Under the pieces are notes generated by a model that saw nothing but the letters and a program-made list of their open reading frames with translations, was not told the DNA's origin and did no database searches. A DNA stretch of 64,000 nt from Ruminococcus sp. (GTDB taxonomy: Bacteria; Bacillota; Clostridia; Oscillospirales; Ruminococcaceae). The stretch is taken from positions 1 through 64,000 of the forward strand of contig NZ_JAHZAX010000002.1 of the NCBI RefSeq assembly GCF_019423705.1, given 5' to 3'. The position numbers and the translations under genes are program-made. Shown one piece after another: positions 41,433-49,762 of the stretch; position 1 is the first letter of the stretch, and every line of letters starts with the position of its first letter.

Positions 41433-42224
41433 TTACCTCCCAGCGCTTTCAAGATTTCTCTGACGCACAGCTTCATACATAAATATTCCTGCTGCAACAG
41501 ACGCATTCAGAGAATTTACCTTGCCTGCCATAGGCAGACTGAGTAGAAAATCGCATTTATCCTTAATAAGCTTGCCCATTCCAAAGCCTTCCGAACCGAT
41601 GACCAGCCCCATAGGCCCCGTGAGTTTGACTTCGCTGTAACTCTGTCCAGCGCCGTCTGTGCCGTATATCCACACGCCGTTTTCTTTAAGCATATCAATA
41701 GCCGCTGCAAGGTTCGATACTCTCGCAACAGGCAGCCAGCTTGCAGCGCCGGCAGACGTCTTGAAAACAGTTGCGTTGAGCGAAGCACTTCTTCTCTTCG
41801 GTATAATGATACCGTGTGCGCCAGCCGCTTCCGCTGTTCTGATTATCGCACCAAGATTATGCGGGTCTTCGATCTCGTCACAGATTATAACGAATGGGTC
41901 TTCGCCCTTCTCATTGGCACGGCTGAGTATATCCTCAACAGTCACATATTCAGCGCAAGCGCCCATAGCGATAACGCCTTGGTGTGAAGCTCCCCTGCTC
42001 ATATTGTTGAGCTTGACATCGGTAACACGCTTGATGTTGATACCCTTTTCCTTTGCCATTTTGCAGATCAATGTGATCGAGCCTGTGGCCTCGGGATTGA
42101 TGTAAATCGTGTCGATAAGCTTGTTAGCTTTCAGTGCCTCAATGACTGGGTTTCGGCCGATTATGAGCTGAAGCTCGTTATCATCGTCTTTATTTTGGTT
42201 TTTCTTATCTTTATAATTATTCAT
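41433..42224 (-). CDS. rlmB: 23S rRNA 2'-O-methyltransferase of the TrmH/RlmB (SpoU) family
   Basis: A 263-residue SPOUT-class methyltransferase. The N-terminal substrate-binding domain has LIIGRNPVIEALKANKLIDT. The knotted domain carries motif 1 DEIEDPHNLGAIIRTAEAAG, motif 2 LVIGSEGFGMGKLI and motif 3 LSLPMAGKVNSLNASVAAGI. RlmB modifies G2251 in E. coli 23S rRNA. ATG 42224 is selected over the upstream GTG because AAAAGGAAA precedes it. It is the first gene of a two-gene unit with the P-type-ATPase-like gene. Confidence 0.93.
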   Translation of the reverse strand: MNNYKDKKNQNKDDDNELQLIIGRNPVIEALKANKLIDTIYINPEATGSITLICKMAKEKGINIKRVTDVKLNNMSRGASHQGVIAMGACAEYVTVEDILSRANEKGEDPFVIICDEIEDPHNLGAIIRTAEAAGAHGIIIPKRRSASLNATVFKTSAGAASWLPVARVSNLAAAIDMLKENGVWIYGTDGAGQSYSEVKLTGPMGLVIGSEGFGMGKLIKDKCDFLLSLPMAGKVNSLNASVAAGIFMYEAVRQRNLESAGR

Positions 42225-42272
42225 AAAAATTTCCTTTTCAAAAAAATATACCACAATAAATTATACCATAAA

Positions 42273-42308
42273 AAAACTCAAATGCCAATAGCAAATGAGT
42301 TTTTTTTG
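42273..42308 (-). terminator. Terminator of the small tail-anchored protein gene
   Basis: On the minus strand AAAACTCA...TGAGTTTTTTT forms a hairpin with an internal loop, 48 bases after the stop of the 86-residue gene and before rlmB. Confidence 0.6.
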
Positions 42309-42355
42309 AGACTTTCGACGATTTACACAAATTTTATCCTTATTATTTATCATTA

Positions 42356-42616
42356 TCACATACACAGGACAACAAGCATTAGCAGGAACACCGCAACGCA
42401 TATGGCAAGCATTAATATAGTAAATTTGCCCGGCTTATTTTTGCGCTGAATATCATCATTATTTGTAAGCTCCTGAGCGAAAATCATTGCATTTTTTCTT
42501 AAAATCTCCTGCGGGACTGCGCCTTTTTCTGAGTTAACAAATAACAATATCTTATCGAAATATTCACTATTTGTACATCTAATCTCAATTATTTGTTTAT
42601 TTATACCCTTCAGCAT
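42356..42616 (-). CDS. 86-residue tail-anchored protein of unknown function
   Basis: A small protein with a mixed soluble part (1-62, MLKGINKQIIEIRCTNSEYF at the start) and one C-terminal membrane helix (about 66-86, FTILMLAICVAVFLLMLVVL). There is no signal peptide, so it is probably tail-anchored with its N-terminus in the cytoplasm. Ribosome binding site AAAGGAGA, 9 bases from ATG 42616. It has its own terminator and lies next to the TGTTGAAAA motif cluster, which is its upstream region. The family is not recognised. Confidence 0.7.
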   Translation of the reverse strand: MLKGINKQIIEIRCTNSEYFDKILLFVNSEKGAVPQEILRKNAMIFAQELTNNDDIQRKNKPGKFTILMLAICVAVFLLMLVVLCM

Positions 42617-42691
42617 TTTTATTTTCTCCTTTGGCTGCCATTAAATAGATTATATTTCTGATTATTGGCTGTCAAAAGTGAAATATTCAAC

Positions 42692-42823
42692 TTTTCAACC
42701 GTGATTTGTTGAAAGTCGCAGTTTTCAACACTTGATATATGTTTTTCTGTTGAAAAGTCTGTTGAAAACGTTGAAAACTATTGATTTTTTCGGCTTTGTC
42801 CCATTGTTGAAAACTTGTCAACA
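42692..42823. repeat. Cluster of eight TGTTGAAAA-like motifs
   Basis: Within 132 non-coding bases the nonamer TGTTGAAAA or its complement TTTTCAACA occurs eight times with at most two mismatches: 42692-42700, 42707-42715, 42722-42730, 42748-42756, 42760-42768, 42769-42777, 42805-42813 and 42815-42823. Three are exact in one orientation and one in the other. The spacing is irregular (9-37 bases). The motif differs at two positions from the DnaA box TTATCCACA. A further TTATCAACA at 42912-42920 and TTATCCAAA at 43083-43091 are each one base from it. TTTTTCGACGAAAAA (42829-42843) is a palindrome. Confidence 0.6.
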
Positions 42824-43133
42824 ACAGTTTTTCGACGAAAAAACATTAAATTTTACAATTTAATTACAAAAAATGCAGCTGCAAATGTGAAACCTTTATT
42901 AACGAACCGACTTATCAACATATCCGCCCTGCCGGACGCCGAATTACCGTGGTTTGCAGATAAATTAATTTGTTCGGTTCAAAATTTACAATTGTATTTT
43001 ATGAGTACATTATTTCTCACATCATAAAATTCCAACGGACAACGTCGGCATTTGCAAGTTATCTGTCCATAAAAACGTTCTTTTATCCAAAGTTGTTTGA
43101 TAACGAAATCATTGAAAAGCCAACGAAATTTTC
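42824..43133. other. Non-coding AT-rich spacer without a convincing gene
   Basis: This 310-base stretch holds two DnaA-box-like sequences (42912, 43083), a short palindrome near 42836 and the inverted pair GAACCGA (42904) with TCGGTTC (42974). Frames of 60-80 codons exist but lack ribosome binding sites and protein-like composition, so I do not call them. Confidence 0.4.
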
Positions 43134-43817
43134 TTATCGTGTGGTGAGAAATTTTATCGCACGCTCGATAGAGTCTTTTGAGTTGCCCCAGTCGGCATTT
43201 GCGCCTGTGTTGCGATAGTCGTACATCTTGCAGTAGTGTGAAACATCGGCTTCAAGGCTGTCAAGATACTTGCTTGTGAGCTCACCGCAGGCGTCGATAA
43301 ACTGCTTCTGATACTTCTTGTCCATATTCTCCGTGCACATTGATACAAGCAGATCATAATGCGGCAGGCAAAGCATTTCCTGCTCTGCGAAGAGGTTTCT
43401 GAAATCACGCTGCTGAACGTACATTTCAAACAGCGTCACCAATATTCTTGACATTCCCCAGTCCACCTTGCTGCATACAAAGCACTCGTTGTTGACCGCC
43501 GAGACCTTTTTCTGTTTGGCTGTCTTGCCCTCAAACATTTTCTTGCGTGTGAAAATGTGCTTCTGCATATCCTGCAAATGCGACTGGAGCATAAGCGCAA
43601 GTGAAAGCCTGTTCTTGCAGGCTCTCATCTGCTCAAAATGTGTCTTGCAGAAGCCAAGTTTGTTGGTCTCCATTCGCACGTCAGGCTCCATCATCGCCGC
43701 ACCCATTATGTATTCAACTGTTCTTTGCTCCAGCGTGTCACGCAGACGGCATATGGGACAGCCGCATTTCGGCTCGAATATATCGGTGACAGGTATTGTA
43801 AGTATGCTTTCTCTCAT
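43134..43817 (-). CDS. DUF6062 family protein
   Basis: A 227-residue cysteine-rich helical protein. CGCPICRLRDTLEQRTVEYI near the N-terminus, GFCKTHFEQM, NECFVCSKVDW and CLPHYDLLV form paired Cys/His sites that could bind zinc; this pattern is what I know as DUF6062, common in Clostridia. Role unknown. ATG 43817 follows AAAGGA. It diverges from the ogg-type gene, and nothing follows it on the minus strand for 500 bases. Confidence 0.8.
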   Translation of the reverse strand: MRESILTIPVTDIFEPKCGCPICRLRDTLEQRTVEYIMGAAMMEPDVRMETNKLGFCKTHFEQMRACKNRLSLALMLQSHLQDMQKHIFTRKKMFEGKTAKQKKVSAVNNECFVCSKVDWGMSRILVTLFEMYVQQRDFRNLFAEQEMLCLPHYDLLVSMCTENMDKKYQKQFIDACGELTSKYLDSLEADVSHYCKMYDYRNTGANADWGNSKDSIERAIKFLTTR

Positions 43818-43946
43818 TAATATTTATCCTTTCTGAAATAAGTTAATTTTATCCGCTTGAAAAATACTATTATTTATAGTATAATATCTTTTGAAAGATT
43901 TTGCAAGAGAATTTGATTTTTTTCTTGTTTATTGGAGCTGAAAATT

Positions 43947-44750
43947 ATGGATTATACACAAAAAGGCAATGATATCATTCTGAAACAATCTGACTTTGAC
44001 CTCGACGAAACTTTGGAATGCGGACAGGCTTTCCGCTGGGAAAAGATCGCCGATGATACATATAAGGGCGCATTTCTTAATCATCCTCTTGTTATAAGCT
44101 CAGAAAGCGAAAAAGGCGTGTTCAGACTGCACGATACAACGGCCGACGATTTTGAAAACCTGTGGGCGGATTATTTTGATCTGTCAACTGATTATGGCGA
44201 GCTAAAAAGACGTTTTTCTGAGGACGAGACACTTTCAAAAGCCTGTGTATTTGCAGGTGGCATACGCATTTTGAAGCAGGATAGCTGGGAAGCGCTTTCG
44301 TCGTTTATCATTAGTCAGAACAACAATATCCCGAGAATTAAGGGCATTATAAACCGCCTGTGTGAGCATTACGGCGGCTATCCATCGGCGGAGGATATGA
44401 AGTCGGAGACTATCGAAAGCCTTGCATATCTGCGCTCAGGCTTCCGTGCGAAATATCTTGTGGACGCTGTTGAGAAAGTTCTCGGCGGCGAGATAGATTT
44501 TCAGACGATCAAATCTCAGCCCCTTGACGAAGCCCGTGACAGTCTTATGAAAATAAAAGGCGTTGGGCCAAAGGTTGCGGACTGCACGCTGTTGTTTGGC
44601 TTCTATAAGACTGACGCTTTCCCGAAAGATGTGTGGGTCAAGCGTGTTATGGCGAACTGGTATCCGGATGGACTTCCCGACTGCGTCAATGGCGTTGAAG
44701 GCATTGCACAACAGTATCTTTTCCATTACATAAGAAATCTCGAAGCATAA
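43947..44750 (+). CDS. 8-oxoguanine DNA glycosylase (OGG1 type)
   Basis: Bifunctional base-excision enzyme, 267 residues. The N-terminal OGG domain contains FDLDETLECGQAFRWEKIAD, and the HhH-GPD part contains SSFIISQNNNIPRIKGIINR, LRSGFRAKYLVDAV and the helix-hairpin-helix IKGVGPKVADCTLLFGF with the catalytic Lys, then KDVWVKRVMANWYP with the catalytic Asp. The layout matches eukaryote-like Ogg found in Clostridia. ATG 43947 is used because GGAG at 43934 is then correctly spaced. A terminator follows directly. Confidence 0.93.
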   Translation: MDYTQKGNDIILKQSDFDLDETLECGQAFRWEKIADDTYKGAFLNHPLVISSESEKGVFRLHDTTADDFENLWADYFDLSTDYGELKRRFSEDETLSKACVFAGGIRILKQDSWEALSSFIISQNNNIPRIKGIINRLCEHYGGYPSAEDMKSETIESLAYLRSGFRAKYLVDAVEKVLGGEIDFQTIKSQPLDEARDSLMKIKGVGPKVADCTLLFGFYKTDAFPKDVWVKRVMANWYPDGLPDCVNGVEGIAQQYLFHYIRNLEA

Positions 44751-44754
44751 AAAT

Positions 44755-44793
44755 ACCCGACTGTGATGAATTTCGCAGTCGGGTTTGTTTTTA
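44755..44793. terminator. Terminator between ogg-type gene and argS
   Basis: ACCCGACTG and CAGTCGGGT form a 9-bp stem with a TTTGTTTTTATT tail on the plus strand, between convergent genes. Confidence 0.8.
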
Positions 44794-46482
44794 TTACATT
44801 GACTCAGGGCAAGTGATCTTGAGCATATCAAGAATATTCTTTATTACTTGCTTAACGGCAAGTGAAAGTGAAAGTCTTGCCTGCATAATGTCCTCAGCCT
44901 CGCCCTTGATACGGCAATTGTTGTAGAACTTGTGATACATTGTCGCAAGGTCGATAACATACTTTGTTATCTTTGCAGGGTCGTAAGCCTTTGCGGACTC
45001 GTTGATAACGTTTGGAAGCGTTGCGATGTGCTTGATTATCTCCTGCTCTTCCTGTGCTGTGAGCACTCTGAGCGCTGCCTTGTCAAGGTTCTTGACCTCG
45101 ATGCCCTCTTCGTTCATCTTCTTGAGGACTGAGCAAATTCTTGCGTGAGCATACTGAACATAGTAAACCGGGTTCTGGCTTGTCTGAGATACGGCAAGAT
45201 CAAGGTCAAAATCAAAGTGAGAATTAGGCTCACGGAGATTGAAGAAGAATCTTGCAGCGTCGATCGGTATCTCGTCGAGGAGAGTTGAAAGTGTGATAGC
45301 CTTTCCGGAACGCTTTGAGAGCTTGTACTTTTCACCATTGCGCACGAGATTTACCATCTGCATAATAACGATGTCAAGTCTGTCAGCGTCAACGCCAAGG
45401 GCTGTCATTGAAGCCTTGATACGAGCGATATAGCCGTGGTGATCTGCGCCGAAAATGTCCACGGCCTTGTCAAATTTTCTTACAGCAAGCTTGTTATAGT
45501 GATAAGCGATATCCGGCACAAGATAAGTCGGCACGCCGTTTTCACGAACGAGAACTCTGTCCTTTTCATCGCCGAAATCTGTGGTCTTGAACCAAAGTGC
45601 GCCGTCCTTTTCGTATGTGTAACCGCTCTCTTTAAGCTTCTCGATGACTTTCTGTACAGAGCCGTCCTTATGAAGTGTGCTCTCGTTGAACCACTTGTCA
45701 TACTGTATTCTGTACTTGCCGAGATCGTCGTGAAGCTTCTGAATATTCTTTGGAAGCGCAAAATCGCAAAGCGCCTGTCTGCGCTCTTCGCTGTCAGCGT
45801 TTACATACTTATCGCCATAAACTTCGTTGAATGCGTTTGCGTGGTCGATGATATCCTGTCCCTGATAAGCGTCCTCAGGAAGCTCTGTTTCAGGCTTGTA
45901 AATCTGAAGATATCTAACTTCAAGTGAAGTCTTGAACTTTTCGATCTGATTACCTGCATCGTTTATATAGAACTCTCTTGCAACGTCATATCCTGCCTTT
46001 TGAAGAACGGAAGCAAGGCAGTCGCCGATAGCTCCGCCCCTTGCGTTACCGATGTGCATAGGGCCTGTTGGGTTTGCCGATACGAATTCTACCAGCACGC
46101 TCTTGCCTGCGCCCATATCTGTTTCACCATACTTTTCTTTGAGGTCAAGAACAGCGGAAACTACCTCTGCATACCAGTCAGCGGAATAGAAAAAGTTTAT
46201 AAATCCGGGACCAGCAACTTCACATTTCTCAAAATATGAGCCGTTAAGGTCGATCCTCGAAACGATAGTCTCAGCGATCTTTCTTGGATTGTTCTTGAAA
46301 GGTCTTGCGCAGACCATAGCTGCATTTGTGGATATATCGCCGTTCTTTGAATCGGCAGGGATCTCTGTGTTAAAGGCAGGTATTGCTTCTGCCGGAAATG
46401 TGCCGTCAGCAACCAGTTCGCCCATTGCTTTCATCACAAGCTCCTTGACCTGTGAAAAAGCGTCGCTTATCAGATTAGTCAT
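44794..46482 (-). CDS. argS: Arginine--tRNA ligase
   Basis: Class I aminoacyl-tRNA synthetase, 562 residues. The HIGH signature appears as ANPTGPMHIGNARGGAIGD (about 125-143), with the KMSKS equivalent KYKLSKRSGKAITL (about 376). The N-terminal additional domain is present (about 1-105) and the C-terminal anticodon-binding domain includes YVQYAHARICSVLKKM. Preceded by the DUF1934 gene, 28 bases upstream, which matches Bacillus ywiB-argS. Confidence 0.97.
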   Translation of the reverse strand: MTNLISDAFSQVKELVMKAMGELVADGTFPAEAIPAFNTEIPADSKNGDISTNAAMVCARPFKNNPRKIAETIVSRIDLNGSYFEKCEVAGPGFINFFYSADWYAEVVSAVLDLKEKYGETDMGAGKSVLVEFVSANPTGPMHIGNARGGAIGDCLASVLQKAGYDVAREFYINDAGNQIEKFKTSLEVRYLQIYKPETELPEDAYQGQDIIDHANAFNEVYGDKYVNADSEERRQALCDFALPKNIQKLHDDLGKYRIQYDKWFNESTLHKDGSVQKVIEKLKESGYTYEKDGALWFKTTDFGDEKDRVLVRENGVPTYLVPDIAYHYNKLAVRKFDKAVDIFGADHHGYIARIKASMTALGVDADRLDIVIMQMVNLVRNGEKYKLSKRSGKAITLSTLLDEIPIDAARFFFNLREPNSHFDFDLDLAVSQTSQNPVYYVQYAHARICSVLKKMNEEGIEVKNLDKAALRVLTAQEEQEIIKHIATLPNVINESAKAYDPAKITKYVIDLATMYHKFYNNCRIKGEAEDIMQARLSLSLAVKQVIKNILDMLKITCPESM

Positions 46483-46510
46483 TATATTTTTCCGTCCTTC
46501 CGAAATTTAT

Positions 46511-46948
46511 TTATGCGACAGTATTTGCCGCTTTGATCTCTATGATTATCTCAAAATCGCCTACATAGCTTGAATTAACGTCGATAACATAGTGAAATTC
46601 AAGCTTTCCGCCCTCATCGTTAAGATCAGAATTGATGAAAGTCGCATTGACGCCGACGGTAAAATCGCCGTATGGTGTGCCGTATACGCAATGGTGCTTT
46701 ATGCCGTCTTCAACGATAAGGTTTGAGCTTACCGCTCCCGTTCTGTTCATCGTGACCCTTCGGCTGCCCTCAGTTTCAAGGGTCGTAACGCTGCCCTCAA
46801 AGCCTGTTGCCTCAGATTCCTCATAGGCGATCCTGTATCCCTTGTCAGTTTTCTCATAAGTTCCGTCGGAAAGCAGTTCAGTTTCCTGACGCATATCCCC
46901 GTCTATTTGAACGCTGACAAGTTTTATTGAAACGTCCTTGTTAGTCAA
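46511..46948 (-). CDS. DUF1934 family beta-barrel protein (YwiB-like)
   Basis: A 145-residue lipocalin-like beta-barrel protein. VSIKLVSVQIDGDMRQETEL at the start and GTPYGDFTVGVNATFINSDL near residue 90 fit DUF1934. The TTG start (46948) follows GGAGGACT. It is placed directly before argS, as in Bacillus (ywiB). Function unknown. Confidence 0.88.
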   Translation of the reverse strand: MTNKDVSIKLVSVQIDGDMRQETELLSDGTYEKTDKGYRIAYEESEATGFEGSVTTLETEGSRRVTMNRTGAVSSNLIVEDGIKHHCVYGTPYGDFTVGVNATFINSDLNDEGGKLEFHYVIDVNSSYVGDFEIIIEIKAANTVA

Positions 46949-46963
46949 TTACAGTCCTCCAGT

Positions 46964-47773
46964 TTACAGCTTCAAGCTGCATTTTGATATTTGTGCGTTA
47001 ATATTCTTTCCAAGAAAACGTCCAACATTCTCTGAGAAAAGCTCAACGCTGTCGGTGCAGTAAAGCTCAATGTTTCCATCGCCCTCTCTGTCGGCGGTAT
47101 TATCGCTGTATGAAAGAGTGTTCAAGGCATATTTTGCAAGCTCCGCACCCGATGAAACAAGGGTGACGCCCTCACCCATTATGTCAGAGATAAGCTCTGT
47201 CAAGTGGGGATAATGGGTGCAGCCAAGTATCAGCGTGTCAACATTTTCTTTTTTCATAACCTCAAGATATTCTTGTGCTATGTATCTTGCAGGCACGCAG
47301 TCGGGGGCTGTATAGCCGTTTTCAACAAGAGGCACAAACATAGGACAGGCCTTGCCGACCACCTTTATATTAGGATTGATGCTTCTAATAGCCTTGCCGT
47401 ATATGCCGCTCTTTATGGTGGCACTTGTGGCTATAACACCTATGCGGTTATTTTTTGTGGCGGAGCAGGCAGCCTTGACCGCTGGCTCAACAACGCCGCT
47501 TATTGAAATATCCGACTGTATTTTCATTGCAGGCAGAACAGACGAAACAGTTCCGCAGGCAACAAGTATCATTTTAACATTGTGCTGCTTTAGAAATTCT
47601 ATATCCTGTTCGGCGTAGCTCATAATAGTTTCACGGCTCTTTGAACCGTATGGAACTCTTGCAGTATCGCCAAGATAAACGATATCCTCTTTCGGCAGGA
47701 ACTTTATAAGCTCTTTCACGCAGGTCAGACCGCCTACGCCGGAATCAAAAACTCCTATGGCGGCGTTATTCAT
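46964..47773 (-). CDS. murI: Glutamate racemase
   Basis: Makes D-glutamate for peptidoglycan, 269 residues. N-terminal IGVFDSGVGGLTCVKELIKF with catalytic-region Asp/Ser, LVACGTVSSVLPAM with the first catalytic Cys, and LILGCTHYPHLTELI with the second Cys. In most racemases the first motif reads ACNT; here it is ACGT, a small deviation. ATG 47773 is chosen for the GGAGG at proper distance. It overlaps ddl by 8 bases, so both cell-wall enzymes are co-translated. Confidence 0.95.
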   Translation of the reverse strand: MNNAAIGVFDSGVGGLTCVKELIKFLPKEDIVYLGDTARVPYGSKSRETIMSYAEQDIEFLKQHNVKMILVACGTVSSVLPAMKIQSDISISGVVEPAVKAACSATKNNRIGVIATSATIKSGIYGKAIRSINPNIKVVGKACPMFVPLVENGYTAPDCVPARYIAQEYLEVMKKENVDTLILGCTHYPHLTELISDIMGEGVTLVSSGAELAKYALNTLSYSDNTADREGDGNIELYCTDSVELFSENVGRFLGKNINAQISKCSLKL

Positions 47774-48848
47774 AATCGACCTCCGCTTTGTCCAGCGCAA
47801 GTCTGATAAGCTTATCTTCCTGCTCGGCAGGGCTCATTCCTGCGTTCTGCATAAGCTGCGGATACATACTGATAGGAGTATGACCAGGCAGAGTGTTTAT
47901 TTCATTGAGGATAACTGTGCCGTCATTTTCAAGGAAGAAGTCAACTCTTGAAAGACCTGAACAGCCCATTGCTCTGTAAGCCTTTATAGCCGTCTCTCTT
48001 ATCTTTTCAATGCTCTCCTCGCTCATTCTTGCAGGGATAACTGTTTTTGAAGCGGCGTCGTTATACTTTGCGTCAAAGTCGTAAAGTTCGCCGTTTGCAG
48101 AGCATACTTCGCCGACTGTTGAAGCGAATGGTTCTTCATTGCCCATAACAGCGCACTCACATTCCATACCGATAATTGCTTCCTCAACAACGACCTTTCC
48201 GTCGTGAGCGAATGCAAGCTTGATACCCTTTTCAAGCTCTTCCCTGTTCTTAGCCTTTGATACGCCAACGGAGGAACCGCAGTTTGCAGGCTTTACGAAC
48301 ATAGGATAGCCAAGCTTTGCTTCCATTTCATCGCACTTTTCTTTAAGCTTTGAAAGCTCGGAAATGATTATCGTAACATACTTTGCGGTCTTGATACCGT
48401 GTGCGTCAAGAACAGTATGTGTAAGAGCCTTGTCCATACAGTTTGCAGATGAAATGCAATCGCAGCCGACAAACGGTATCTCAGCAAGCTGGAAAAGTCC
48501 CTGAATAGTGCCGTCCTCGCCGTTCTTTCCGTGAAGAACAGGGAAAACAACGTCAACTTTCACACGCTGAACAGAGCCATCACCGCCGAAAGCGATAAAG
48601 CCCTTGTCAAGTGGATCAGGACTTAAAATGCAGGGAACGTTGTCGGGGTGCTGTTCCCAGTTGTTCTTTGCGATATCTTCAACATCGCCGATATATTTGA
48701 GCCAATGACCTTTCTTTGTAATGCCTATACAAGTAACGTCATATTTATCCTTTGGAATACTCTTTATAACGTGAGCCGCAGAGATAACAGAAATATCGTG
48801 TTCATTTGATTTTCCGCCGAAAATAACGGCAACTCTGATCTTAGACAT
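47766..48848 (-). CDS. ddl: D-alanine--D-alanine ligase
   Basis: ATP-grasp ligase, 360 residues. N-terminal VAVIFGGKSNEHDISVISAA, FPVLHGKNGEDGTIQGLFQL, FVKPANCGSSVGVSKAKNRE, VEEAIIGMECECAVMG and the C-terminal VDFFLENDGTVILNEINTLP with GHTPISMYPQL. The omega-loop residues give no sign of a D-Lac ligase. ATG 48848 with AAAGGA. First gene of the ddl-murI unit. Confidence 0.96.
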   Translation of the reverse strand: MSKIRVAVIFGGKSNEHDISVISAAHVIKSIPKDKYDVTCIGITKKGHWLKYIGDVEDIAKNNWEQHPDNVPCILSPDPLDKGFIAFGGDGSVQRVKVDVVFPVLHGKNGEDGTIQGLFQLAEIPFVGCDCISSANCMDKALTHTVLDAHGIKTAKYVTIIISELSKLKEKCDEMEAKLGYPMFVKPANCGSSVGVSKAKNREELEKGIKLAFAHDGKVVVEEAIIGMECECAVMGNEEPFASTVGEVCSANGELYDFDAKYNDAASKTVIPARMSEESIEKIRETAIKAYRAMGCSGLSRVDFFLENDGTVILNEINTLPGHTPISMYPQLMQNAGMSPAEQEDKLIRLALDKAEVDYE

Positions 48849-48977
48849 AAAAATTTCGTCCTTTCTGAAATTGATATCATATAATTATAACATATTTTTA
48901 TTCAGAATGCAAATTCTTTTATTACAAAATCCGCATTATCAAGCAGGAATAATTGTATTTTTTGCATAATGAACGCC

Positions 48978-49751
48978 CTATCTTCCGAAGGCTGCTACCT
49001 TTTCAAAATCCATATGGCCACCGAAGATATCGAGGGCTGAACCAACGGTGAAATCTATCCTGCCTTTGCCGAGCTGTGAAAGCTTTTCAAGGTCGCCAAA
49101 AGACGATATCCCACCAGCATAAGTGGAGCTGATGGAGCATTTTTCGCCCATTAGCTTTGCGATATCTTCTTGTATGCCCTTTGCCTTGCCCTCAGAATCA
49201 ACGGCGTGTATAAGAAATTCATCGCAGTAATGTGAAAACATATCCAGCGTTTTTTCGTTTAGTTCGATATCCGTGAATTTCTGCCAGCGGTCTGTCACAA
49301 CGTAATACTTCCCGTCTCTTTTGCGGCAGGAAAGGTCAATGGTCAGCCTGTTCTTGCCGACCGCTTTTACAAGCTTATCAAGGTTATCAAAATTCACTAC
49401 GCCGTTTTTGAAAACATAGCTTGTAACGATAACGTGGCTTGCGCCCTTATCAAGAAAGCCTGCTGCATTGTCGGCATTGATACCGCCGCCGATCTGCAAA
49501 CCACCCTCAAAAGCGCTCAGCGCCTTGCAAGCCTGCTCAAGGTCAGCATTGTAAAAATCGCTTCCGACAGGGTTCAAGATAATTATATGTCCGCCATCAA
49601 GTCCGTATGACTTGTACAGCTTGCCATAATAAGTCCCGTCCAGATCGGAGACGAAATTATCAACGGCAAAATTATTTTTGTCCGATAAGCTTCCTCCCAC
49701 GATCTGCTTTACGCTTCCGTTATGTATGTCAATGCAAGGTCTGAATTTCAT
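48978..49751 (-). CDS. hisA: Eukaryote-type ProFAR isomerase (HisA/HIS6)
   Basis: Amadori isomerase of histidine biosynthesis, 257 residues. It begins FRPCIDIHNGSVKQIVGGSL and contains GLQIGGGINADNAAGFLDKG, VIVTSYVFKNGVVN, LTIDLSCRKRDGKYYVVTD and STYAGGISSFGDLEKL. The long sequence between beta-1 and beta-2 and the WQKFTDIELNEKTL segment match the eukaryotic HIS6 subtype rather than bacterial HisA (about 240 residues). It stands alone, without other his genes within 15 kb. ATG 49751 is used; AGGA is 9 bases upstream. Confidence 0.88.
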   Translation of the reverse strand: MKFRPCIDIHNGSVKQIVGGSLSDKNNFAVDNFVSDLDGTYYGKLYKSYGLDGGHIIILNPVGSDFYNADLEQACKALSAFEGGLQIGGGINADNAAGFLDKGASHVIVTSYVFKNGVVNFDNLDKLVKAVGKNRLTIDLSCRKRDGKYYVVTDRWQKFTDIELNEKTLDMFSHYCDEFLIHAVDSEGKAKGIQEDIAKLMGEKCSISSTYAGGISSFGDLEKLSQLGKGRIDFTVGSALDIFGGHMDFEKVAAFGR

Positions 49752-49762
49752 TTTTATCAATC

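Noticed and set aside
42692..43091. Chromosomal replication origin
   Set aside because: DnaA-box-like sites are present, but there is no dnaA, dnaN or rpmH nearby, genes on both sides run on the same strand, and no clear AT-rich unwinding block follows. Kept only as an unexplained motif cluster.
45436..45927. 163-codon plus-strand frame opposite argS
   Set aside because: It lies fully antisense to the conserved catalytic region of argS, has no ribosome binding site and a composition unlike the real genes.
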